NCBI RefSeq assembly: GCF_000159955.1
Contig: NZ_GG695977.1
Location: 1 to 56,213 of the forward strand
DNA from: Paenibacillus sp. oral taxon 786 str. D14
GTDB lineage: Bacteria > Bacillota > Bacilli > Paenibacillales > Paenibacillaceae
DNA: 56,213 nt
Direction: 5' to 3'
Below the pieces are notes generated by a model, which searched no databases, was not told the DNA's origin, and worked only from the letters and a program-made list of their open reading frames with translations. Position numbers and translations under genes: made by a program. Below, in pieces: positions 41,747-51,317 of the stretch (the stretch's first letter is position 1; each line of letters begins with the position of its first letter).

Positions 41747-43045
41747 CTATTTGCCCTGCAGGTCTTGGACCCCTTGATAGATCAGATCAAACAGTTCCTC
41801 CAGATGCTCCTCCGCGATACAGGAGAAGGCGATCCGCAGGTCGGTGTCGCCCAGCGCGATCGTGCCGATACCGTACTGGTGGATCAGATGCTGGCGCAGC
41901 GCTTCCGCCGCAACCGTCTTGAGCTTCAGGCACATGAAATAGCCGGAATTAAACGGATAGTATTCCCAAACGTCCCCATACTTGCCGCTGTCGAGCAAGG
42001 CTTTGACTTTATTGGCCCGGCCTTTCATAATCCGGAATTTCTCTTCCTTCTGGGCGGTAAATTCCGGAGATTTCAGGGCATGAAGCACAAACGTCTGCGA
42101 AGGATGGGCACCGCTCGAAATCGTGGCGCGGATGATCCCCAACGTCTTCTGTTCCAATGCGGTCAGCACCGCTTGGTCTTCGGCGGCGTAAGTAATAAAT
42201 CCGACGCGGAAGCCCCAGACGTATTCTTCTTTCGTTGCGCCGTCCACTTTGATCGGCAAAATGCGCGGATGCAGTCCTGCCAGCTTGCCAAACAATGATT
42301 CATGAAGGGAATCTTCGAAAAACAACCCAAAATAAGCGTCGTCGGTCACGACGACCACATTAATTCCTTCTTCGGCCGCTGCCTGGATGGCAGCTACGAT
42401 CTCTCCGCCTTCCTTGGCGCCCGGCGTATATCCGGTTGGATTGTTCGGGAAGTTCAAGATAACGATCGCTTTGCCTTTGTCCTTCTGAGCTAGCAGCGCT
42501 TCACGCAATCCGGCGCTGTTGAAGGTCATGTCTTCGGTGAACAGCGGGAAATTCACGATGTCGGCGTGACGGCGAATGCCGAAGGTAAGCTCGTAGTTCT
42601 CCCAGTTTTTGTCCGGATAAATGACAACATCGCCTTCATCAACGAACAGGTCGGCGACGATGCTGAGCCCGTGGGTCAGGGCGTTGGTAACAATCGGTTG
42701 GCCGAAGCTCTTGCCTTCGAGCGACGGGTTCTCCTGGATCATTTTGTCACGCCATACGCTGCGCAGCTCAGGTTTGCCTGCTGGCGGGGCATAAGGGTAC
42801 AAATCCTGCGGTTTATAGGCGGACAACGTGTCCTGAATCGCTGCCAGATGCATCGGGATGCCGTTTTCGGTAGCGATGCCGATCGTAGCGTTATATTTCT
42901 TAGCGTGGGCTGAAGCTTCGGCAGATTGGCTTAAAATGCCTTCCTTCGGGAAGTAAATTTCCTTGCCCAGCGTGGACAGCATGTCATACACGTGCCGGTT
43001 GCCGGATTTGACGCTCTCGTTTAACTGCTCCGCGAGTGGGTTCAT
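41747..43045 (-). CDS. Pyridoxal-phosphate aminotransferase, class I/II
   Basis: A 432-residue fold-type-I enzyme. FPNNPTGYTPG, VVVTDDAYFG and the region IKVDGATKEEYVWGFRVGF show the cofactor-binding Asn, Asp-x-x-Tyr and the Schiff-base Lys (in ATKEEY). The C-terminal domain has LRIAFSCI with the substrate-carboxylate Arg. Specificity is unknown. The start is ATG 43045, nine bases after GGAAGG; ATG 43054 is possible. Confidence 0.88.
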   Translation of the reverse strand: MNPLAEQLNESVKSGNRHVYDMLSTLGKEIYFPKEGILSQSAEASAHAKKYNATIGIATENGIPMHLAAIQDTLSAYKPQDLYPYAPPAGKPELRSVWRDKMIQENPSLEGKSFGQPIVTNALTHGLSIVADLFVDEGDVVIYPDKNWENYELTFGIRRHADIVNFPLFTEDMTFNSAGLREALLAQKDKGKAIVILNFPNNPTGYTPGAKEGGEIVAAIQAAAEEGINVVVVTDDAYFGLFFEDSLHESLFGKLAGLHPRILPIKVDGATKEEYVWGFRVGFITYAAEDQAVLTALEQKTLGIIRATISSGAHPSQTFVLHALKSPEFTAQKEEKFRIMKGRANKVKALLDSGKYGDVWEYYPFNSGYFMCLKLKTVAAEALRQHLIHQYGIGTIALGDTDLRIAFSCIAEEHLEELFDLIYQGVQDLQGK

Positions 43046-43167
43046 CACATTCATCCTTCCAAATCGGTTTGATATTTTAGGACAGTAACGTCTTAAACTG
43101 CCTAACATTATATCATTTCGACTCGGGCACGTCACGGTGAAATCACAACGGATTTGGCTTATTTTTC

Positions 43168-43452
43168 TTAGTGGGCCGGGCAGGCCAGCTTGGGATCGGT
43201 AAAACACGACGGAATGATCGCATACTCCTTGGCTACCGTGAAGCAGACCTGCGGATCCCGAGTGATCTGCTTCATTTTCTCTCCGGCCAGACTTCCGTGA
43301 AAATAGAAATGCTCGCCATCATAAACGAAGTTGAGCGGCGTGACCCGGCTCCAGCCGTCCTCGCCTACCGTACCGAGAAAACCGAAGCTCATCTCCTGCA
43401 AAAACTCGCGAATTTCCGCCTCTTCTGTGATGCTAAATTCTTTTCTGCGCAT
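43168..43452 (-). pseudogene. PPOX-fold flavin-binding protein, C-terminally truncated
   Basis: Ninety-four residues matching the N-terminal half of a pyridoxamine-5'-phosphate-oxidase-like protein (FGFLGTVGEDGWSRVTPLNF, then FYFHGSLAGEKMKQI and VCFTVAKEY). Family members usually run about 150 residues; here the frame stops right after FTDPKLACPAH and no continuation is seen in another frame. It may be a non-functional fragment or an unusually short form. Confidence 0.7.
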
Positions 43453-43696
43453 GGATGGTTCCCCCTCCGATTGTTTGACATTCAGCTTACGCCGGAAATT
43501 GACAAGAAAAAAGAACCAATTTACATTTGAGGGTGTATTTCGAATGAAAGCGGCCTGGGGGGATATTTAAACCCGTGCGCTTTAAAGGTATAATAAAGGT
43601 GATAAACTTGTCCTCGTTATTAAAATAGGAGGGCAGGATACTGTACGGATCAGGCAAAATGATGCGTTTGTAGTTTTTTTTATGGGGGGGAAGGAC

Positions 43697-44482
43697 ATGC
43701 TTCACGTTTCACCATCATCATTTGAATTGAAGCCGGCATTCGCCAAAATCGTATGCGAACCCGGTTGGAAATGGCACAAGCGGGAGAAGCCGTTGCAGAA
43801 TTATGATCTCTTCTATGTGTGGAGCGGTGAAGGTACGGTTGTCCTGAACGACCAACCCATTCCGGTCAGTAAAGGCAGCTGCTTCCTGTTCCGAAAAGGG
43901 GATCACACCAGTGCCACGCACAACCCGCAGAAACCGCTGGTGCTGACGTACATTCATTTCGACGTCCATGAGCCCGTGACGGAAGTGCCGGGTCCCTACC
44001 GCGTACTGGAGGATACGCTGGATTTCGAATATATGTTGTCTCGTTACGTCCGTTTATTCTTGATGAAAGCCTATGCCGCCGAGGAGGAGGCCCAGCTGAT
44101 TCTCAAGCAGCTGTTGATCCATTTGCTGCGGGAGGAGCGGCAAGTGCCGGTGGAGAAGAAGGTCAGCAACCAACTGCATGAAGTGATTCATGAAGTGGCG
44201 AATTATGTGCTGCAACATCCCGGACTTCCCCACAAAGTGCAGGATTTGGCTGCCCGGGCGGGCTTATCCCCGCGCTATTTCTCGATTAAATTCAAGGAAA
44301 TTATCGGGATGTCCGTGCAGTCTTACATCATCAAGTCAAGGATCGACCGGGCGCAGCATTTGCTCCTGCATGCCGGCATGAATGTGACCGAGGTTGCGGA
44401 TGCGCTGGGGTATCGGGATATCTTCTTCTTCAGTCGCCAGTTCAAACAATATACGGGAAAAAGCCCGTCCGAAATCCGCTAA
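43697..44482 (+). CDS. AraC family transcriptional regulator with cupin domain
   Basis: A 261-residue regulator. The N-terminal half is a cupin-like sensor (NYDLFYVWSGEGTVVLNDQP, KGSCFLFRKGDHTSATH). The C-terminal half has both AraC helix-turn-helix units (KVQDLAARAGLSPRYFSIKF; VADALGYRDIFFFSRQFKQY). It probably senses a sugar. The start is ATG 43697 with GGGGAAGG upstream. Confidence 0.9.
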   Translation: MLHVSPSSFELKPAFAKIVCEPGWKWHKREKPLQNYDLFYVWSGEGTVVLNDQPIPVSKGSCFLFRKGDHTSATHNPQKPLVLTYIHFDVHEPVTEVPGPYRVLEDTLDFEYMLSRYVRLFLMKAYAAEEEAQLILKQLLIHLLREERQVPVEKKVSNQLHEVIHEVANYVLQHPGLPHKVQDLAARAGLSPRYFSIKFKEIIGMSVQSYIIKSRIDRAQHLLLHAGMNVTEVADALGYRDIFFFSRQFKQYTGKSPSEIR

Positions 44483-44539
44483 GCAGGCTACTCTAATCTA
44501 ACCCAACCCACCCTAAAGTTAAATAAGCTTCATTTATCG

Positions 44540-44568
44540 ACCGCCGGGCTTCATGCTCGGCGGTTTTT
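44540..44568 (+). terminator. Intrinsic terminator after the AraC gene
   Basis: ACCGCCGGGC pairs with GCTCGGCGGT across TTCAT, followed by TTTTT. Confidence 0.8.
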
Positions 44569-44691
44569 CCGCTTGCCCTGCGAACCGTCTCCTTGACCAA
44601 AGTCTAGGGAGCAAACCGGTCCCGCGCCTGTGGTGGTTCACGGGAACCTTGATATAAGCTCAGGATAGATGGAAATAGAAGGAGGACGAAA

Positions 44692-45627
44692 ATGCGAAAG
44701 AAACGTACATCCCAAATCGCATGGCTGGCGGCATCGGCCGTACTTCTGGCCCTGGCTTCAGGTTGCGGTCCGGCGGAAAATGAAACGCTGCAGCAGCAAT
44801 GGGGGCAGACCTTGGGGAATACCGTTGATTCGATAAGCCAATCGATTAGCGAGACCGCGGCATCCGTGCAGCAGTCGGTGGCGCTGGCCGCAGACGAGTG
44901 GAAGGACGATTTGACGTTCACGGGACGCTCGCATGACCTTTCGACAAGCGAAGCCATCGGCAACGCCAGCAAGCTGCAGCTGGAGAATGCCGTAGGGCGT
45001 CTTGAGTTGAAGGAAGGCACGTCCGATCAGATCGTGGTGAAAGCGACCATCCAGGCCGCGGATCTGCCGGCACGTAAGGAGAAGCTGGATACGTTGTTTG
45101 AACAGAGCGAGGTGACCGTCACCTCTCAGGGCAATACGGCTCAGGTGCGCGTGCACGCCAAAGGCGCGCCGGACCAAAATTTATGGGATTGGGCGCAGAA
45201 GGAGCTGCATTTTACCGAATTCCGCATCGATTATGTCGTTGAGGTCCCTGCCGGGATTCAGGAGTTTGAAGTCACGAACCATGTCGGGGAGATCGCGGCG
45301 AGCGGGCTTACGGGAACCTACCGGCTGAAGGGAGAGGTCGGGTCGATTCGGGTCGAGGATGCCCGTCTGTCCGGGGATTCATCGATCCGTACAGCCACCG
45401 GCAGCATCAATCTAGATATTCTCACGCTGGATACGGGCGGTCAGCTTCAAGCCATCACCGATGTTGGCAGCATCACGGCAACGCTTGATCCGTCGTTAGC
45501 CTGCGATCTCGAAACGTCCAGCGAACTGGGCGAAGTCATTGGAGCCGCGAAGGGACGAAGCGAGCGGGGCGGCGGAGGGCCGTTGGTCGCGCTGGAGACT
45601 TCCATCGGCAGCATTACGGTGCAATAA
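44692..45627 (+). CDS. Lipoprotein with DUF4097-like beta repeats
   Basis: A 311-residue lipoprotein: signal ending in LALASGC, a coiled-coil-like stretch (about 30-75), then a repetitive beta domain with VEVPAGIQEFEVTNHVGEIA, GEVGSIRVEDARL, TATGSINLDI and TDVGSITATL. This is the DUF4097 beta-helix pattern of bacterial adhesin-like proteins. It should be anchored outside the membrane. The start ATG 44692 follows AAGGAGG. Confidence 0.85.
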   Translation: MRKKRTSQIAWLAASAVLLALASGCGPAENETLQQQWGQTLGNTVDSISQSISETAASVQQSVALAADEWKDDLTFTGRSHDLSTSEAIGNASKLQLENAVGRLELKEGTSDQIVVKATIQAADLPARKEKLDTLFEQSEVTVTSQGNTAQVRVHAKGAPDQNLWDWAQKELHFTEFRIDYVVEVPAGIQEFEVTNHVGEIAASGLTGTYRLKGEVGSIRVEDARLSGDSSIRTATGSINLDILTLDTGGQLQAITDVGSITATLDPSLACDLETSSELGEVIGAAKGRSERGGGGPLVALETSIGSITVQ

Positions 45628-45669
45628 AGGGGAAGAGCCGGCCGAAGCCGGCGGGCGATGATCACTGAA

Positions 45670-46467
45670 TTAGCTTGGTTTTGCGGAGTTAAACCGGCCC
45701 AGCGCTTCGCCCATCCGTACCTTCTGTCCGGGCGTAAGTTCAGGCAATGGGGTGAAGGTGCCGTTCTGGGTGAGCAGAACGACGGTGGATCCAAACTCGA
45801 AATAAGCCAGGTCGTCGCCTTGCTCCCAGGATTTTGCCGAAGGGTCGGTGTACTGGATGCTGCTCACGTTCATCGCGCCGACCTTCACGAGGGCGATTTC
45901 CCCATAGTCGTGGGAAATGTAAGTGATCAAGCGTTCGTTTCGGCACAACACCTTCTTCATATGGCGCATGCCAAAATCGTTCACCGGGTAGACCCGGCCT
46001 TTGATGTGCTCGCATTCCAGCTTCTTGCCCGTCACGGGTGCGTGAATCCGGTGATAATCGGTAGGACTCAGATAAAGAACAAAGGCGTAACCGTGTTTGT
46101 ACAATTCTACACGAGGGGAGCCGTCCAGCAGCGCTTCCAAGGAATAATCCTGTCCTTTGACGTTCAAGATCGTGCCGGATTGCACCTCGCCCATAAACGT
46201 AATCAGCGCGTCCACTGGACTGATCATCACTCCCGGCTCCGCGTGCAGCGGGCGCATGCCCGGCTTTAATTTGCGGGTGAAGAACTCGTTTAACGTGCGA
46301 TATTCCCGAAGCTCCTTCTCCGCTTCATGCAGCGGAATGCCATACGATTTTGCGAAAAAAGGGATCATTGCTCGGCTAACCCCCGAATGGGAGAACTTGC
46401 CCATCAACCGGGATAACCATTTCCGGGAGGAGAGCTCTGTCATCCATTTCATCCATGTCGCGGCCAA
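45670..46467 (-). CDS. psd: Phosphatidylserine decarboxylase
   Basis: A 265-residue proenzyme. The autocatalytic site is FGST (in YFEFGSTVVLL, about residues 224-234) where most relatives have LGST; cleavage before Ser would give the pyruvoyl alpha chain. TDYHRIHAPVTG is the conserved His region. It makes phosphatidylethanolamine in the membrane. The start is TTG 46467, seven bases after AGGAGG. Confidence 0.9.
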   Translation of the reverse strand: MAATWMKWMTELSSRKWLSRLMGKFSHSGVSRAMIPFFAKSYGIPLHEAEKELREYRTLNEFFTRKLKPGMRPLHAEPGVMISPVDALITFMGEVQSGTILNVKGQDYSLEALLDGSPRVELYKHGYAFVLYLSPTDYHRIHAPVTGKKLECEHIKGRVYPVNDFGMRHMKKVLCRNERLITYISHDYGEIALVKVGAMNVSSIQYTDPSAKSWEQGDDLAYFEFGSTVVLLTQNGTFTPLPELTPGQKVRMGEALGRFNSAKPS

Positions 46468-46654
46468 ATCGCATCCTCCTAGTCTGTCCAGTAATGCTGC
46501 ATTGGTATTGATGAATTCGTTGCCACTTCCGCTTATCTTGACACAGAATCAGGCCGAAATCAATACAGGACGGGTAACTCCTAGTTTACAGATTTGTACA
46601 AATTTAGGCTTGATGCCTGGGCGGAGTTGGTGTATGTTTATATCAATCGCATAG

Positions 46655-46745
46655 GGATACGGGGGCTTGAGCGAATCAGGCTGAGATAGCGGCATATTGC
46701 GCCGCGGACCGTTAATCTGATCTGGATAATGCCAGCGTAGAGAAT
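46655..46745 (+). ncRNA. TPP (thiamine pyrophosphate) riboswitch
   Basis: The conserved cores are present in order: CGGGGGC near 46659, CAGGCTGAGA (46677-46686), GCGGACC before the second core, and CTGATCTGGATAATGCCAGC with GTAGAGA close to the end. These are the thi-box signatures. A terminator follows, then the transporter operon. TPP binding should reduce transcription of the transporter. Confidence 0.93.
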
Positions 46746-46789
46746 CGATCGTCCGGGACTTTTTGTGCCTACGTGCGTCCCCGTGACCT

Positions 46790-46824
46790 GACCGCCGTCT
46801 GAGCTTATTCAGGCGGTTTTTTTT
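46790..46824 (+). terminator. Riboswitch-controlled terminator
   Basis: ACCGCC with CTGA pairs with TCAG and GGCGGT, followed by eight T. It lies between the riboswitch and the first transporter gene. Confidence 0.8.
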
Positions 46825-46868
46825 ACGATGCGAGGATTTAAACCAAATGATCAAGAGGAGAGATGAAG

Positions 46869-47474
46869 ATGTCGGAGGTTGTTCAAAAAAGAACGGGGCG
46901 TGGCCTCAAGCTAAGCGATGTGCTGGTGACGGTGTTGGTTTCGTTGGTGCTGGGCGTGGTGTATCACTTCTGGAGCTCGGTGTACAATTTGTTCTCCCCC
47001 CTGTTCTTCCAGGCCGATGAACTGGTGTACGGAATGTGGTTCCTGGCTGCAACGCTGGTGTTCTTGCTGATCCGCAAACCGGGGGTGGCGTTGATCGCGG
47101 AGGTCGCTGCGGCCCATGTGGAAATTTTGTTCGGCAGCGAATGGGGAGTTCAGCTGATTCTTTACAGCGTGCTGCAAGGCTTAGGGGCGGAGCTGGTGTT
47201 CGCTGCGTTCCGGTATCGGAAATTTTCCGGCTCCGTTGCTGCATTAGCCGGGATCGGAGCTGCCGTGGGTTCGGTTATCCCGGATTTCTTCTACGGATAT
47301 GTGCAGGATTACGAGCCATGGCTCTTGACCGCCAAATATGCGATGCGGGCCGTCAGCTCGGCGCTGATCTGCGGGTACTTCGCTTATGCCGTCGTGAAGG
47401 CCGTAGAGGCGACAGGGGTTACGACGCTGCTGCGACCGGTTGATCCGAAAGACTATGCGGCGTTGAATGACTGA
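46869..47474 (+). CDS. ykoE: ECF transporter S component, YkoE-like
   Basis: A 201-residue membrane protein with five to six helices, matching YkoE, the substrate-binding subunit predicted to take up the thiamine precursor hydroxymethylpyrimidine (HMP). HFWSSVYNLFSPLFF and PGVALIAEVAAAHVEILFGS are in the conserved part. The riboswitch upstream supports this. The start is ATG 46869, eight bases after AGAGGAG. Confidence 0.88.
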   Translation: MSEVVQKRTGRGLKLSDVLVTVLVSLVLGVVYHFWSSVYNLFSPLFFQADELVYGMWFLAATLVFLLIRKPGVALIAEVAAAHVEILFGSEWGVQLILYSVLQGLGAELVFAAFRYRKFSGSVAALAGIGAAVGSVIPDFFYGYVQDYEPWLLTAKYAMRAVSSALICGYFAYAVVKAVEATGVTTLLRPVDPKDYAALND

Positions 47475-49099
47475 TGCGGAAGGAAACGACGGCAGCTGAG
47501 GTCCGGGAGCTGCGGCTCAAGTTCCCGGGTGAAGACCGGTTTGTGTTTAAGGATTTGGATTTCTCGGTGCGGCGCGGGGAGCATGTGCTGCTGCTGGGTC
47601 CCAGCGGATGCGGCAAATCGACGCTGCTCCAGGTGCTGAGCGGCATCATTCCAGACTTGGTAGAGATTCCGATGCGCACGTCCGCGCAGCAGCTTCCCTC
47701 GTCGTGGCGCTTTCTGTTCCAGGATCCGGATACGCAGTTTTGTATGCCTTATGTGGATGAGGAGTTGGCTTTTGCCTTAGAAAATTTAGGCGTGCCGAAG
47801 CAGGATATGCCCGCGCGGATGCAGGCCGCATTGGCCAAGGTGGGCCTGGACCTGCCTGAGATCCATGTGCCGATCGATTCGCTGTCCCAAGGGATGAAGC
47901 AACGGTTGGCGCTCGCATCGGTGCTGCTTGGCGATCCGGAGGTGCTGCTGCTGGATGAGCCTTCGGCTTTGCTGGACCCGCAGGGCCGCGAGCAAATCTG
48001 GCAAGCGATCGCCAAGGTGGCCGAGGATCGCACCTTGATTATCGTGGAGCACCGGATCGAGGAGTTGACGGCACTGGGGCTCGTTGACCGCGTCGTGTTG
48101 TTTGGACCGGACGGGCAGGTGCTGGGCGAGGGGGCACCGGACGTAGTGTTTGACACGTACCGTTCCGAGCTCATTGAGTTTGGGATCTGGTATCCCGGCG
48201 TCTGGGAGGCGTATTTTGCCACCGAAGCCGGCCGTCGATTGCTAGAGCCGGTGAAAGATGAACGGCGATTGGATGGACCTGCCGCCGTGGAACTGACCGA
48301 TTTTTGCGGGTTCCGGCAAGGGCGGCCGGTGATTGAAGTCGGGCAAGCCGCCGTGTATCCCGGGGATTGGATTGCGATCACAGGACCTAACGGTGCTGGG
48401 AAAAGCTCGCTGTTGCTCAGCCTGATCGGCTTGTTGCCATCAGAGGGAGCATTCGTGCTGCAGGGAAAGCGGATCGAGACAGGGAAGCTCAGCCGCCGTG
48501 CCCGCAGACGAATGCTGGAGTCGACCGCTCGTGAGATCGGATTTGTGTTCCAGAATCCGGAGTTTCAGTTTGTCGCCGATCGGGTGGTGGACGAAGTCGC
48601 CTTCTCGCTGAGGGAGGACGGACTTGGCGACGATGCGCTGAACCGTCGGGTGACGGCGTATCTGGAGCAGTTTGGTCTAACCGGCTTGGAGATGCGGCAT
48701 CCTTACCAGTTGTCGCTGGGCCAGAAGCGGCGTCTTAGCGTGGCTGCGGCTGCGGTGCGCGAGCAACGGCTGCTGTTGCTAGATGAGCCGACCTTCGGCC
48801 AGGATGCGGCGAACACGTTCGCCATCCTGCAGCTATGCGAGGCGTTGCGCCGGCGCGGGACGGCGATTCTTATGGTTACCCATGAAGAGCGGATTGCGGA
48901 GCAGGTGGCCACCCAGCATTGGGAGGTGCGGGACGGACGGCTAACGTCGCAGCGGTTGACCCGGCGGGTGGATCGATCTCCGGCAGGTGCCGGTGAGTCA
49001 CCTGGATCAAATGGATCGGCCGGACGGGGAGCGGATACCACCTCCGCGAAAATCAAACAACACGGGAGTTCCGGTCCAGAGGCGGTGATATCAAGATGA
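47474..49099 (+). CDS. ykoD: ECF transporter duplicated ATPase, YkoD-like
   Basis: A 541-residue protein with two ATPase domains. Domain 1: Walker A GPSGCGKST, signature LSQGMKQR, Walker B VLLLDEPSA. Domain 2: Walker A GPNGAGKSS, signature LSLGQKRR, Walker B LLLLDEPTF. It energises HMP uptake. It starts one base into the stop of ykoE (TGATG) and ends overlapping the next gene (ATGA). Confidence 0.9.
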   Translation: MRKETTAAEVRELRLKFPGEDRFVFKDLDFSVRRGEHVLLLGPSGCGKSTLLQVLSGIIPDLVEIPMRTSAQQLPSSWRFLFQDPDTQFCMPYVDEELAFALENLGVPKQDMPARMQAALAKVGLDLPEIHVPIDSLSQGMKQRLALASVLLGDPEVLLLDEPSALLDPQGREQIWQAIAKVAEDRTLIIVEHRIEELTALGLVDRVVLFGPDGQVLGEGAPDVVFDTYRSELIEFGIWYPGVWEAYFATEAGRRLLEPVKDERRLDGPAAVELTDFCGFRQGRPVIEVGQAAVYPGDWIAITGPNGAGKSSLLLSLIGLLPSEGAFVLQGKRIETGKLSRRARRRMLESTAREIGFVFQNPEFQFVADRVVDEVAFSLREDGLGDDALNRRVTAYLEQFGLTGLEMRHPYQLSLGQKRRLSVAAAAVREQRLLLLDEPTFGQDAANTFAILQLCEALRRRGTAILMVTHEERIAEQVATQHWEVRDGRLTSQRLTRRVDRSPAGAGESPGSNGSAGRGADTTSAKIKQHGSSGPEAVISR

Positions 49100-49899
49100 G
49101 ACGTTTTCTGACCCCGAAGCGGCGGACTTGGCTGCACCAGGCGAATCCGGCCGCCAAGCTGGCGTTGATGATCCTGCTGTTTCTGCTGACGTTATTTACG
49201 CACCGGCTCGATTTTATTTTTTATCAGGCGATCTTGTTTACGTTCCTGCTGTTCCTGTTCAGCGGATATGAGCCCTGGAAAGTCGCCTTGCTTCTGTTCC
49301 CCTTTGCACTGATTTTTGCCTCCTCAGCGGCGACGATGATTCTGTTTGGCAAAGGGACGGAAATTTGGTGGTCGTGGGGATTGTTCCGCATCTCCGAAGA
49401 AAGCTTTTACCGGGGGATTCATATCGGGTTTAAAGCGGTGGCCTTTGCCGCCGAAGGGCTGTTGTTCGTGTTGACGACTCCTTCGGTCGCCTTGTTTTAC
49501 GCGCTGATGCAGCAGGCGAAGCTGCCGCCAAAATACGCCTACAGCTTTATGGCCTCGGTCCGGCTACTTCCCATGGTCTGGGAGGAGCTGCTTGTCCGAC
49601 GCAATGCGCTGCTGATCCGCGGCGTTCGCCGTCCGCGCGGACTGCCCGGCCTTGTCGCGCATGCGAAGCTGTATGCTGTGCCGCTGCTATCCCAGAGCAT
49701 CCGGCGGGCCCATCGCGTTGCTGTCGCCATGGAAGCGAAAGCGTTCGACGGGAATCGGCCGCGCACGTATTATTACCCGACTTCCTATTCCCGGTACGAT
49801 GTGCTGACATTGCTGCTCATCGCCTTGTTTGCGGCTGCAGCTTACTTGCTGGCGGTCTTGTACCCGCCATTTCACATTGCGGATGTCCGTTATCATTAA
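49096..49899 (+). CDS. ykoC: ECF transporter T component, YkoC-like
   Basis: A 267-residue membrane protein with about five helices and the two cytoplasmic coupling motifs of EcfT (SVRLLPMVWEELLVRRNALL; RRAHRVAVAMEAKAFDG with the A-R-G-like element). It couples the ATPase to the S component. It overlaps the ATPase gene by four bases. No YkoF homologue is present in the operon. Confidence 0.88.
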   Translation: MRRFLTPKRRTWLHQANPAAKLALMILLFLLTLFTHRLDFIFYQAILFTFLLFLFSGYEPWKVALLLFPFALIFASSAATMILFGKGTEIWWSWGLFRISEESFYRGIHIGFKAVAFAAEGLLFVLTTPSVALFYALMQQAKLPPKYAYSFMASVRLLPMVWEELLVRRNALLIRGVRRPRGLPGLVAHAKLYAVPLLSQSIRRAHRVAVAMEAKAFDGNRPRTYYYPTSYSRYDVLTLLLIALFAAAAYLLAVLYPPFHIADVRYH

Positions 49900-49911
49900 A
49901 TCTATGAAACG

Positions 49912-49978
49912 AAAGGGCATGATTCCTTCCGGAGGCGGTTTGCAGCCTGCTCTGTGGAGAGGAATCTGCCCTTTTTTT
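49912..49978 (+). terminator. Intrinsic terminator after the HMP transporter operon
   Basis: AAAGGGCATGATTCC pairs with GGAATCTGCCCTTT, followed by a T run; the loop is long. Confidence 0.75.
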
Positions 49979-49995
49979 GGGCTTTGGTCATTTGG

Positions 49996-51093
49996 CTAGG
50001 CCCGGTCCGATTGGTCTAACAAATAACGGGCGTAAGCCATCGGCTGACGATACGAATCCTTCCAAGCATCCAGCAATCCGGCTTTTCGAAAGCCGTAACG
50101 CTGGTCACGCCCATTGCATTCGATAAAGTAAGGCTTCCCGCTTGCGGTTAAGCCAATGTCCAGCCCCAGGTCGGCGAGATGCGGGAGACGGTTGCCCAGA
50201 TAGCGGGAGATGGTCAGGGCAAGCTCATTGACGTGAGCAAGGGCCGCCGGGACGATCCGCTCCGGGAGCGCTTTGGCCAGCAGCTCCTCAGCGGGAAGGG
50301 CTTCGCCGCCTCTGGCGAGGTTACACACAAAGCTGCCTGCAGCAGCGACTTTGGCGAAGCGCCCGGTCACGCTCCAATCGCCTCCGCCGCCCCGCTGGAC
50401 GGTGATCCGCAGATCGATGGGGCGCTGCGCGTATTCCGCCAGCGGAATACGCTCTTGCACGAGATACGGCGTACGCCGTAGCATGCGCCGGGCCCAGGGC
50501 GGCAGTTGTCCCCGGTGCAGTTGAACCGTCCTCCATTGCTGCTTGCCTAGTGGCGAAGCATAAGTGAGTTCCCACCCTGACGACGGCATATATCGCAATC
50601 GCATTACGCCATGGCCAACGGAGCCGCGGATCGGCTTTAGGATGAGGTCACTATGGCGGGACATCATTTTCCGCAAGTTGCCGGAGTTTAACGGCATCGC
50701 CGCCGGAAGGTACGGCCGCAAGTGAGGAGCGCCCCAAAGCAAGCGGTGGATGAAGTCTTTTCCATAACGGTTGGTCGTATTAAAGATCGTGATGCCCCGG
50801 GCATTCAGGGATTGGAGTCTTTTTCGAGCTGCGAGTCTGGGGTATAACGCTCGGTTATGGATCACCGCAGGCAAGGGCAGCTGTTGCTCTACGTATTCGA
50901 TGCCATTATAAACATACGCGACACATCTGGCCCCTGCCGGATCGATGCCAGCAAGACGCAAGAAAACGGGGGTTAATCCATATTCCCGCGCCGCTTCTTC
51001 ATACCCTGTGATCCACTCTTGGCCAGTTCTGCGCGTGGGGATCCCTCGGTACATGCTGGAATTCAGCAGGATTCCGATAGTGTCCTGACTCAA
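49996..51093 (-). CDS. YheC/YheD-type endospore coat ATP-grasp protein
   Basis: A 365-residue ATP-grasp protein of the YheC/YheD group. The conserved LILKPIRGSVGHGVMRL region (about 153-169), DLRITVQRGGGG and GLDIGLTASGKPYFIECNGR carry the ATP/Mg-binding residues. These proteins are associated with the spore coat; a ligase role is likely but unproven. It is divergent from the glycosyltransferase cluster. Confidence 0.85.
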   Translation of the reverse strand: MSQDTIGILLNSSMYRGIPTRRTGQEWITGYEEAAREYGLTPVFLRLAGIDPAGARCVAYVYNGIEYVEQQLPLPAVIHNRALYPRLAARKRLQSLNARGITIFNTTNRYGKDFIHRLLWGAPHLRPYLPAAMPLNSGNLRKMMSRHSDLILKPIRGSVGHGVMRLRYMPSSGWELTYASPLGKQQWRTVQLHRGQLPPWARRMLRRTPYLVQERIPLAEYAQRPIDLRITVQRGGGGDWSVTGRFAKVAAAGSFVCNLARGGEALPAEELLAKALPERIVPAALAHVNELALTISRYLGNRLPHLADLGLDIGLTASGKPYFIECNGRDQRYGFRKAGLLDAWKDSYRQPMAYARYLLDQSDRA

Positions 51094-51317
51094 GTGGGTT
51101 TCCTCCTTCCCGTGCGTCTTCCTTCAGTGTATGTTGTCCCGGTTCATTAGCGTGGACGACTGTGCTGCGACAGCCGCCTGTTTTCGGGCGAACTGCGGAT
51201 GGATCGTCGCCTTTGGCAAATTAGGCTCATCTTCCAAGAAGGTGTCACAATTGCCGGGAGGTTTTCGTATATTTAGGATATCGAATGCAAGCGAAACGGT
51301 AAGGAGGGGGACTTCAC

